From NCBI GenBank assembly GCA_900769735.1, contig CAAGHY010000112.1:1-11721 (forward strand): a DNA stretch of 11,721 nt, given 5' to 3'. The DNA comes from Rikenellaceae bacterium (GTDB taxonomy: Bacteria; Bacteroidota; Bacteroidia; Bacteroidales; UBA932). Each line of letters begins with the position of its first letter. Positions within the stretch are counted from its first letter, which is position 1. The notes beneath the pieces are model-generated. The model made no database searches and was not told where the DNA came from. It saw nothing but the letters and a program-made list of their open reading frames with translations. Positions 6,110 to 11,721 of this stretch are shown here, piece by piece. A program made the translations under genes and the position numbers.

Positions 6110-6592
6110 TTAGAATCTTTTTACTCTCACGTGGCATTCCGGCTCAATTCCGTGCACTTCACAGTAATTCTGGTGATAATCTTCAGCCTCCCAGAATCTG
6201 CTGGCCGGGGTAACCTTTGTAACCACATCATACCCTTTTTCTTTCAGTATCCCGATGATTTTCTCTGCACATTCCTTTTCATCATCCGAACTGTAGAAAA
6301 TCTCAGACCTGTATTGTGGTCCTACATCCACACCCTGACGGTCCAATTGGGTTGGATCGTGAATCTCCATAAAGAGCTTCAACAAGGTTTCATAGCTCAC
6401 AGCTTCCGGATTGTAAGTTATCTCAACTGTTTCGGCATGGCCTGTTGAATGGCTTTTCACTTCCTGGTATGTAGGGTTCTCTTTATGGCCCCCCATATAT
6501 CCAGAGACCACATTTGATACACCTTCCTGTTGCTGCATAAGGTGTTCTGTACCCCAGAAACATCCACCTGCAAAATAAGCTTTCTTTTCCAT
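6110..6592 (-). CDS. msrA: Peptide-methionine (S)-S-oxide reductase MsrA
   Basis: 160 residues with every hallmark of MsrA, a thioredoxin-linked enzyme that reduces methionine-S-sulfoxide in proteins. The catalytic Cys11 is in GGCFWGTEH (9-17). Also visible are GYMGG (31-35), STGHAETVEITY (49-60), HDPTQLDRQGVDVGPQYRS (78-96) and AEDYHQNY (136-143). Candidate resolving cysteines are Cys144 and Cys153 near the C-terminus. There is no signal peptide and no fused MsrB, so it should be cytoplasmic. The start is fixed because the GGCFWG motif begins eight residues after Met1. It is the first gene of a minus-strand pair with the PLP lyase and is divergent from the ligase operon. Confidence 0.97.
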   Translation of the reverse strand: MEKKAYFAGGCFWGTEHLMQQQEGVSNVVSGYMGGHKENPTYQEVKSHSTGHAETVEITYNPEAVSYETLLKLFMEIHDPTQLDRQGVDVGPQYRSEIFYSSDDEKECAEKIIGILKEKGYDVVTKVTPASRFWEAEDYHQNYCEVHGIEPECHVRVKRF

Positions 6593-6599
6593 AGGGGAG

Positions 6600-6607
6600 C
6601 AAAGTTA
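6600..6607 (-). promoter_or_regulatory. Candidate -7 box of msrA
   Basis: On minus, TAACTTTG matches TAnnTTTG exactly and ends only 7 bases before the msrA ATG. A transcript from it would have almost no leader. No matching -33 box is clear, so this may be chance. Confidence 0.35.
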
Positions 6608-6634
6608 GTAAAAAATTGTAACCTTGTTCCTTAT

Positions 6635-6666
6635 GTTGAAAAAGTTGCATATTTTCTTTATTTTTG
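6635..6666 (+). promoter_or_regulatory. Bacteroidota-type promoter of the ligase-ACT-carboxypeptidase operon
   Basis: GTTG (6635-6638), a 20-base spacer, then TATTTTTG (6659-6666), which fits TAnnTTTG; the -33 box matches TTTG at three of four positions. Transcription would start near 6672, about 15 bases before the ligase ATG at 6687. Confidence 0.5.
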
Positions 6667-6686
6667 TTGGATATAACAGAGAGATT

Positions 6687-7982
6687 ATGTACTTGCACAG
6701 AGAACTAGAAACAATGTCCAGGGAGGAAATTGGCAAATTGCAGCTGGAGAGGTTGCAGAGTACCGTGAGACATTGTATGAATTCCCCTTTCTACAGGAAG
6801 AGGTTTGAGGAGAACGGATTGTCTCCCGATGATATAAAGACTTTGGACGATTTAAGGAAAATACCTTTTACCACAAAGCAGGATTTGCGTGATACCTATC
6901 CTTTCGGCATAGCATCCGTACCTCTTGAGAAGGCGGTGCGCCTGCACTCTTCAAGCGGTACAACAGGTAATCCTACCGTAATCATACATACACAGAAAGA
7001 CCTTGACGAGTGGGCCAATGCAGTGGCACGTTGTCTCCATATGGTGGGTTTGCGCCCTGGGGATGTATTCCAGAATTCGTCGGGATATGGAATGTTTACT
7101 GGAGGTTTGGGATTCCAGTATGGTGCGGAGCGTCTTGGAATGATGACCGTTCCGGCCGCTGCGGGCAATACAAAGCGTCAGCTGAAGTTCATCACAGATT
7201 TTGGAACCACTGCGCTGCACGCAATTCCAAGTTATGTAACACGCATTTACGAGATGATGCAGGAATTGGGTATTGATCCACGCAAGGATACCAAATTGAG
7301 GACCCTAATCATTGGAGCAGAACCTCATTCCGAGGAGCAGCGCAGACGCATTGAGGAGATGATGGGAGTTAAGGCCTACAACTCCTTTGGAATGTCTGAA
7401 ATGTGCGGTCCTGGAGTGGCATTTGAGTGCCAGGAGCAGAACGGCCTGCATATTTGGGAAGACTATTATATTGTTGAGATTATAGATCCTGAAACTTTGC
7501 AGCCGGTACCTGAAGGCGAGGTTGGAGAGCTGGTGCTCACTACAATTAACCGTGAGGGTATGCCGCTGCTGCGTTACCGTACAAGAGACCTTACCCGCAT
7601 TCTTCCGGGCGAGTGTCCTTGCGGACGCCATCATATACGTCTTGACCGTATGAAAGGCAGAAGCGATGATATGATTATCCTTAAAGGTGTGAATATCTTC
7701 CCTATACAGATTGAAACAATTCTGATGCAGTTCAAGGAACTTGCTTCAAATTATCTCATCACTCTGGAGACCAGGGATACCAATGATGAGATGATGATTG
7801 AGGTGGAGCTGGAGCATTTTACAGAGGATTATGGCCGTATGCAGCAACTTACACGTGAGATTACCCGTCTGCTGAAGGATGAGATACTTGTTACTCCGTA
7901 TGTGAAGCTTGTTCCTAAAGGTTCTTTGCCTCAATCAGAGGGTAAGGCTGTTAGGGTAAAGGATTTGAGAAAACCGTTCTAA
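6687..7982 (+). CDS. paaK: PaaK-type phenylacetate (arylacetate)-CoA ligase
   Basis: 431 residues, the usual PaaK length. These adenylate-forming enzymes activate phenylacetate or related aryl acids to CoA thioesters with ATP. The nucleotide loop HSSSGTTGNPTV is at 87-98, YNSFGMSEMCGPG at 231-243, and the Asp of the ribose-binding strand lies in RTRDLTRILPGECPCGRHH (298-316). The hinge and C-domain begin at GRSDDMIILKGVNIFPIQIE (324-343). The start at 6687 (MYLHRELETMSREEI) matches the family N-terminus; the open frame extends upstream to 6624 through promoter sequence, and an internal ATG lies at residue 10. It heads a plus-strand operon with an ACT protein 10 bases downstream. In other microbes PaaK plus ACT pairs often accompany indolepyruvate ferredoxin oxidoreductase and aromatic amino-acid use, but no such oxidoreductase is in this window. 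The exact aryl acid is not shown. Confidence 0.93.
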   Translation: MYLHRELETMSREEIGKLQLERLQSTVRHCMNSPFYRKRFEENGLSPDDIKTLDDLRKIPFTTKQDLRDTYPFGIASVPLEKAVRLHSSSGTTGNPTVIIHTQKDLDEWANAVARCLHMVGLRPGDVFQNSSGYGMFTGGLGFQYGAERLGMMTVPAAAGNTKRQLKFITDFGTTALHAIPSYVTRIYEMMQELGIDPRKDTKLRTLIIGAEPHSEEQRRRIEEMMGVKAYNSFGMSEMCGPGVAFECQEQNGLHIWEDYYIVEIIDPETLQPVPEGEVGELVLTTINREGMPLLRYRTRDLTRILPGECPCGRHHIRLDRMKGRSDDMIILKGVNIFPIQIETILMQFKELASNYLITLETRDTNDEMMIEVELEHFTEDYGRMQQLTREITRLLKDEILVTPYVKLVPKGSLPQSEGKAVRVKDLRKPF

Positions 7983-7992
7983 AAATGAGATT

Positions 7993-8424
7993 ATGACTGT
8001 ACAGCAAATATCAATTTTTGTAGAGAACAAACAGGGTACCTTGCTTAAGGTGCTTGAACTGTTGAAGGAGGCCAATATACAGCTTGTGGCTTCTACCATT
8101 GCCGATACCGTTGAGTACGGCATTTACCGCATTATCTGTTCTGAGCCGCAGCGTGCCTACACCACTTTGAAAGAGGCTGGCATTTCAGTTGCCCTTTCAG
8201 ATGTGTTTGCCCTTACCTTGGACAATGTGCCTGGGAGAGCTGCTGATGCTGTCCGTATCCTCACACAGGAGGGGATTGGAATTACCTATATGTATTCATT
8301 CCTGTTTGAAGGGAAGGGTATCCTCATTTTCAGGACCGACAACCCTGAGCGTACCCGTCAGGTAATTCTGGACAACAACCTTGCATACATTACAGATGAA
8401 GATTTGACACTGAAAGTAAAATAG
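7993..8424 (+). CDS. Tandem ACT-domain protein
   Basis: 143 residues made of two ACT modules: residues 1-68 (VQQISIFVENKQGTLLKVLELLKEANI, a strand then a helix, then IRI-type strands) and 70-143 (FALTLDNVPGRAADAVRILTQEGIGITYMY). The G of NKQG and of NVPG at the strand-helix turn is where ACT domains bind amino acids. There is no catalytic or DNA-binding domain. It starts 10 bases after the ligase stop, preceded by GAG, and ends 8 bases before the next gene, so it is co-transcribed. Such stand-alone ACT proteins beside PaaK-type ligases probably sense aromatic amino acids and may modulate the ligase; that is inference from family and context. Confidence 0.88.
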   Translation: MTVQQISIFVENKQGTLLKVLELLKEANIQLVASTIADTVEYGIYRIICSEPQRAYTTLKEAGISVALSDVFALTLDNVPGRAADAVRILTQEGIGITYMYSFLFEGKGILIFRTDNPERTRQVILDNNLAYITDEDLTLKVK

Positions 8425-8432
8425 CATTATAT

Positions 8433-9335
8433 ATGAGACCACAATTTTTGAAAGAAGGAGATACCGTAGCGGTAATGGCAATAGCTTCTGCACCGTCTGA
8501 TGCGCAGTTGGCGGCTAACTGGAAGCAGCAGCTTGAGAGCTGGGGCCTGAAAGTGAAGATTGGAAAAAATATAGAGGCAAAATATCCTGGAGACTTTGCC
8601 GGAACCCACCAGCAGCGTGCAGATGACCTTCAGGAGTTCATCCTTGACCCTGACGTTAAGGCAATCATTTCAATCAGAGGTGGATATGGTACAATGCATA
8701 CCATAAAGAACCTTAACCTGGAAACCTTTAAGGATAACCCCAAATGGTTGGTAGGCTACAGTGACATCACTATCCTGCACTATGCCTTGCAGAAAATGGG
8801 AATTGAGTCAATCCACGGTGCAATGCCCGGAACCTTTACTGAGGAATTTGACGGATTCTCACAGAACTCCCTTAAGGATGCCCTTTTTGGAAATGTGGCA
8901 GCCTACACCACAAACCCTCACCAGTACAACGTGAAGGGAACTGCCCAGGGACGCCTTATTGGAGGTAACCTTACCCTTATGAGAAATCTTGTGGCAACCC
9001 CTAATGACCATAACTTTGATGAGCCTACAATCCTGTTCATTGAGGATATTGATGAGAGGATGTACACAATAGACAGCAAATTGTGGCACTTGCGCGAGTG
9101 CGGCCACCTTGCAAAATGCAAAGGAATCATTGTCGGTTACTTTACAGATACAAGAGAGGAGGACCAGTGGCAGAGAAATGTCCTTGACCTTATAAACGAG
9201 TACACTGCACCTCTTGGCATCCCTGTAATGTTCGGGTTCCCTTGCGGACACGAGCATCCCAATGCCAGCATCTACCTTGGCCGCCAGGTTGAGATGAGTG
9301 TAGGGGAGAGCGGAGGAATGTTGAGATTCCTGTAA
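8433..9335 (+). CDS. LD-carboxypeptidase, peptidase family S66 (LdcA-like)
   Basis: 300 residues, full length for S66. These serine carboxypeptidases remove the terminal D-alanine from the murein tetrapeptide during peptidoglycan recycling in the cytoplasm. Motifs: GDTVAVMAIAS near the N-terminus (9-19), SIRGGYGTMH (80-89), VGYSDIT with nucleophile Ser110 (107-113), HGAMPGT (128-134), GGNLTLM (177-183), IEDIDE with Glu204 (203-208), and GHEHPN with His273 (272-277). This order, Ser-Glu-His, is the S66 triad. No signal peptide is present. It starts 8 bases after the ACT gene, so it shares the ligase transcript although its role seems unrelated. It ends at a strong terminator. Confidence 0.93.
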   Translation: MRPQFLKEGDTVAVMAIASAPSDAQLAANWKQQLESWGLKVKIGKNIEAKYPGDFAGTHQQRADDLQEFILDPDVKAIISIRGGYGTMHTIKNLNLETFKDNPKWLVGYSDITILHYALQKMGIESIHGAMPGTFTEEFDGFSQNSLKDALFGNVAAYTTNPHQYNVKGTAQGRLIGGNLTLMRNLVATPNDHNFDEPTILFIEDIDERMYTIDSKLWHLRECGHLAKCKGIIVGYFTDTREEDQWQRNVLDLINEYTAPLGIPVMFGFPCGHEHPNASIYLGRQVEMSVGESGGMLRFL

Positions 9336-9354
9336 TCCCTGCCCCATAAAAATT

Positions 9355-9406
9355 ATCTTCCCGACAGTTTCCTCCATTTATCAGGAAATTATCGGGAAGA
9401 TTTTTT
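9355..9406. terminator. Bidirectional terminator between ldcA-like and antiporter genes
   Basis: Arms 9355-9373 and 9383-9401 (19 bases each) pair at 17 positions around a 9-base loop. On plus the stem is followed by TTTTTT (9401-9406). On minus it is followed by five T residues after AA. The plus-side T-run overlaps the stop codon of the antiporter gene (9405-9407), so the minus terminator begins right at that stop. Confidence 0.9.
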
Positions 9407-11570
9407 ATTTCTGGTCATCCTTTTCTTCAGAATCCAGCTTGAACAGATCTGTAACCCATTCACGTGCTTTGTCATAGTGCTGGGATTCATTGTGCCCCTG
9501 AGGGTCTGAGAATGAGATTGCGTGTCCCTGCTGGGTATATTGCTCCGGGTAAATTACCACAAGGCTGTTTGTTGAGAAATTCTTGGCCATAAGGGACGGC
9601 AGCCTTTCAAAAGAGGTGTCGTATGAAAGGGATCCCCTTCTGGCGCATACTACTACTGCCAGGTGCGAATGGTGCATATCTTTTGCAATCCTTTCAAAAT
9701 TGCACCACTGCTCCATAGTAACGTATGAAGCCAGGCTTGCTGCGGAGAACTTTTGGGCCACCTCCTTTACATAAGTTATGGTATCCGCTTCCCCGTAGAA
9801 AACTATTCCACAAGCCAGCTGTGAAGCCATACGGCTCAAGTGGTCAATCCATTTCATGAAGCCGGTCTCATATTCCGCCTTAGGTGGAACTGCCACGTGG
9901 ATTTTCCTTACAGATGTAGGAGGAATCATATATTTGGCAATGAAAATCTCCTGGAAACTGCTCTTTATTATGCTCTCGGTAAGCTTTCCAAAAAAAGAGT
10001 CAATGATATTGGCTTTCCAGTGCAATCCAATTACCAGATTTGTAGCACGGTACTCCTCTGCAGCGTGTGTGATGCCGGCAGCCACGTTAAGGTCGTATCG
10101 GGTAACCGGGGTAACCCTCACATCTGCAGAAGCGGCAATCATTGCCACCTTGTCAAGATTCTTCTCTCCAATCTGTTTCCTCTCCTGGATATTCTTGCTG
10201 TCTGTAATAACATTCAGTGCAACAAGAGGCTTGTCAAGCTTTATGTCCCTTATCATAAGGGCAAGATTGACAAGGTGTTCAGTGGTTTCCGGATTGGCAA
10301 CCGGAATGAGTATCTGTTCAGGCAGCTCTTCTGAATCCTCGTTTTTATTTGAATTGAACTGCAGTTTCTCTTCCAGTGCAAATTTGCGGGCAGAGCGCTC
10401 TGTGGCAAGGGAACTTACAATACAGGTTATAAGTATCATTACAACAGTGCCGTTGAGCACATCATCATTTATAAGCCTCTCGCCGTTCTCCATAATGATC
10501 TGGTGGCCAACCAGTACCGCAGCAAGAGTGGCTGCTGCGGAAGCACTGCTCAAACCAAAAATCATACTCCTTTCATTGCTCTCCATCTTGAACAGCTTCT
10601 GGGTGATGAATGCTCCAAGCAATTTGCTGCCTAAGGCAACAGCGGTCATAATACCTGCAACCTTGAGGGCTGTGCCACCGGCAAACAGGCTGTTCACATC
10701 TATGATCATTCCTACACCAATGAGGAAATAAGGTATAAAGATTGCATTGCCCACAAATTCCAGCCTGTTCATAAGAGGGGATACGTGAGGGATAAGCCTG
10801 TTGAGTACAAGTCCGGTAAGGAAAGCACCAATGATTCCTTCCATTCCCACAAACTGCATAAGGCCTGCTCCCAGGAACACCATTGCCAGTACAAACACAA
10901 ACTGCATTATGTTGTCTGAGTAGTTGCGGAAAAACCTTCTGGCAATTATCGGGAAGAAGACAATGATGAATGCGGTAAGCAGGGTAACTTTGATTCCCAT
11001 TGATACCCAGAACATTCCCGATGACTCACCTTTGTACATACCGCCTATGATGGCCAGTCCTATAAGAGCCAGTGTGTCTACAATTACGGTTCCACCAATG
11101 GTGATGTTCACGCTGCGGAGCTTTGAAAGTCCGTAACGGCTGATGATGGGGTAGGAGATAAGGGTGTGTGATGCATACATACAACCCATCAGGATTGAAG
11201 TTGTTACGCCAAAACCCAGCAGCTCCATACTGCTCCACATACCTATACCAAAGCGGATGGCAAACGAAAGGAGACCGAATATGATTCCTTTGGTCTTGTT
11301 CTTCTTGAAATCCTCCATATCCATCTCCAGACCGGCCAGGAACATTATGTAGTAAAGTCCCACCTTTCCAAACAACTCAAAACTGCTGTCCCTCTCAAGG
11401 ATATTGAATCCGTACTCTCCAATTGCCACTCCGGCCAGAATCATACCAATGATATGCGGAATGCGCAGGCGCTCCAGAACCATTGGGGCAAACAGAATTA
11501 TTATAAGTACAAGAAAAAAAATCCAGGTTGGATCAGTTATGGGCAAATATGGGGCAATCTTCTCTAACAT
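9405..11570 (-). CDS. CPA2-type cation:proton antiporter with C-terminal Usp-like domains
   Basis: 721 residues. Residues about 15-395 hold roughly 12 membrane segments of the Na+/H+ exchanger fold: IPHIIGMILAGVAIGEYGF (37-55), GLYYIMFLAGLEMD (71-84), GGTVIVDTLAL with Asp165 (159-169), MEGIIGAFLTGLVLN (243-257), IPYFLIGVGMIID (279-291), GLSSASAAATLAAVLVG (339-355). Asp165 is the probable ion-binding acid. After a charged linker (400-417), residues 418-548 and about 556-675 look like two universal-stress-protein-type modules (EQILIPVANPE; NLVIGLHWKANIIDSFFGKLTESIIKS). They are probably cytoplasmic and regulatory. The first has a degenerate G-x-x-G-x-x-x-x-x-G-S-type loop. The ion (Na+ or K+) is undetermined. 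The start ATG at 11568-11570 fits the family N-terminus. It is a single-gene unit, divergent from the tRNA gene. No strong promoter is seen; TATCTTTA (11611-11604) is a weak candidate. Confidence 0.9.
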   Translation of the reverse strand: MLEKIAPYLPITDPTWIFFLVLIIILFAPMVLERLRIPHIIGMILAGVAIGEYGFNILERDSSFELFGKVGLYYIMFLAGLEMDMEDFKKNKTKGIIFGLLSFAIRFGIGMWSSMELLGFGVTTSILMGCMYASHTLISYPIISRYGLSKLRSVNITIGGTVIVDTLALIGLAIIGGMYKGESSGMFWVSMGIKVTLLTAFIIVFFPIIARRFFRNYSDNIMQFVFVLAMVFLGAGLMQFVGMEGIIGAFLTGLVLNRLIPHVSPLMNRLEFVGNAIFIPYFLIGVGMIIDVNSLFAGGTALKVAGIMTAVALGSKLLGAFITQKLFKMESNERSMIFGLSSASAAATLAAVLVGHQIIMENGERLINDDVLNGTVVMILITCIVSSLATERSARKFALEEKLQFNSNKNEDSEELPEQILIPVANPETTEHLVNLALMIRDIKLDKPLVALNVITDSKNIQERKQIGEKNLDKVAMIAASADVRVTPVTRYDLNVAAGITHAAEEYRATNLVIGLHWKANIIDSFFGKLTESIIKSSFQEIFIAKYMIPPTSVRKIHVAVPPKAEYETGFMKWIDHLSRMASQLACGIVFYGEADTITYVKEVAQKFSAASLASYVTMEQWCNFERIAKDMHHSHLAVVVCARRGSLSYDTSFERLPSLMAKNFSTNSLVVIYPEQYTQQGHAISFSDPQGHNESQHYDKAREWVTDLFKLDSEEKDDQK

Positions 11571-11621
11571 TGGGGTGGAACTATGTTTTTGTAGGGTTTG
11601 TTGTAAAGATAGTGAAAAAAA

Positions 11622-11652
11622 TTTGGAGTTTAAAAAATAATGTCTACCTTTG
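11622..11652 (+). promoter_or_regulatory. Promoter of tRNA-Leu
   Basis: TTTG (11622-11625), a 19-base spacer and TACCTTTG (11645-11652): exact matches to both Bacteroidota sigma-A boxes. The tRNA begins 18 bases downstream of the -7 box. This is the clearest promoter in the window and the best single support for the phylum. Confidence 0.85.
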
Positions 11653-11670
11653 CAGTCCCAATACGGACCT

Positions 11671-11721
11671 GCGGGCGTGGCGTAATTGGTAGCCGCGCTA
11701 GACTTAGGATCTAGTGCCGAG
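11671..11721 (+). tRNA. tRNA-Leu (anticodon UAG), 3' part outside window
   Basis: The acceptor 5' strand GCGGGCG starts at 11671. The D-arm contains AATTGGTAG, as in leucine tRNAs. The anticodon stem CTAGA (11698-11702) pairs with TCTAG (11710-11714) around the loop CTTAGGA, giving anticodon TAG at 11705-11707, which reads CUA and related Leu codons. The variable arm starts with TGCCGAG and is cut by the window end; the T-arm and acceptor 3' strand are missing. Confidence 0.95.

Noticed and set aside
9856..10731. 291-residue plus-strand reading frame opposite the antiporter
   Set aside because: It is antisense to a well-supported gene, has no domain I recognise, and its long Ser/Ile/Leu runs reflect the complementary codons.

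Overview
The window looks like chromosomal DNA of a Bacteroidota bacterium, most likely a gut Bacteroidales. The evidence is the promoter grammar (a TTTG-type -33 box and a TAnnTTTG -7 box, clearest in front of the tRNA gene), mostly weak Shine-Dalgarno sequences, and the gene families present. No phage, IS or CRISPR genes are visible. It reads as ordinary, tightly packed core or near-core DNA, with terminators between convergent genes.

Layout: (1) 1-297, the end of a Bcp-type peroxiredoxin, on plus. (2) 388-2017, a three-gene minus-strand operon: SPFH/band-7 membrane protein, small ribbon-helix-helix (RHH) protein, DUF1648-like membrane protein. The last two overlap by ATGA. A paired GATATC motif sits at the expected transcription start and is a candidate operator for the RHH protein. 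(3) 2229-2990, an SDR oxidoreductase on minus, followed by its own terminator, and divergent from (4) 3204-4619, a secreted alpha/beta-hydrolase on plus. The region between their start codons (2991-3203) holds a highly palindromic 126-bp element: an outer 21-bp inverted repeat around three nested hairpins. (5) 4648-6592, a minus-strand pair, msrA followed by a PLP-dependent beta-eliminating lyase of the tryptophanase/tyrosine phenol-lyase family. (6) 6687-9335, a divergent plus-strand operon: PaaK-type arylacetate-CoA ligase, tandem-ACT protein, LD-carboxypeptidase. (7) 9405-11570, a CPA2-type cation:proton antiporter with Usp-like C-terminal domains, on minus. (8) 11671 to the end, a truncated tRNA-Leu(UAG) with a textbook Bacteroidota promoter.

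How the genes may work together: the lyase, the PaaK-type ligase and the ACT protein (usually an amino-acid sensor) lie head to head around one 94-bp promoter region. This suggests aromatic amino-acid or aryl-acid metabolism, but it is an inference. Bcp and MsrA both handle oxidative damage but are not in one transcription unit. The SPFH/RHH/DUF1648 operon looks like a self-regulated membrane module of unknown role.

The points most worth a second look are the lyase, which has tyrosine phenol-lyase-like substrate residues but altered residues around its PLP site; the nested palindrome at 3041-3166; the candidate operator in the SPFH/RHH operon; and an SDR without the usual catalytic Asn. No intergenic gap exceeds 300 bases. 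I see no convincing wholly new multi-gene system.
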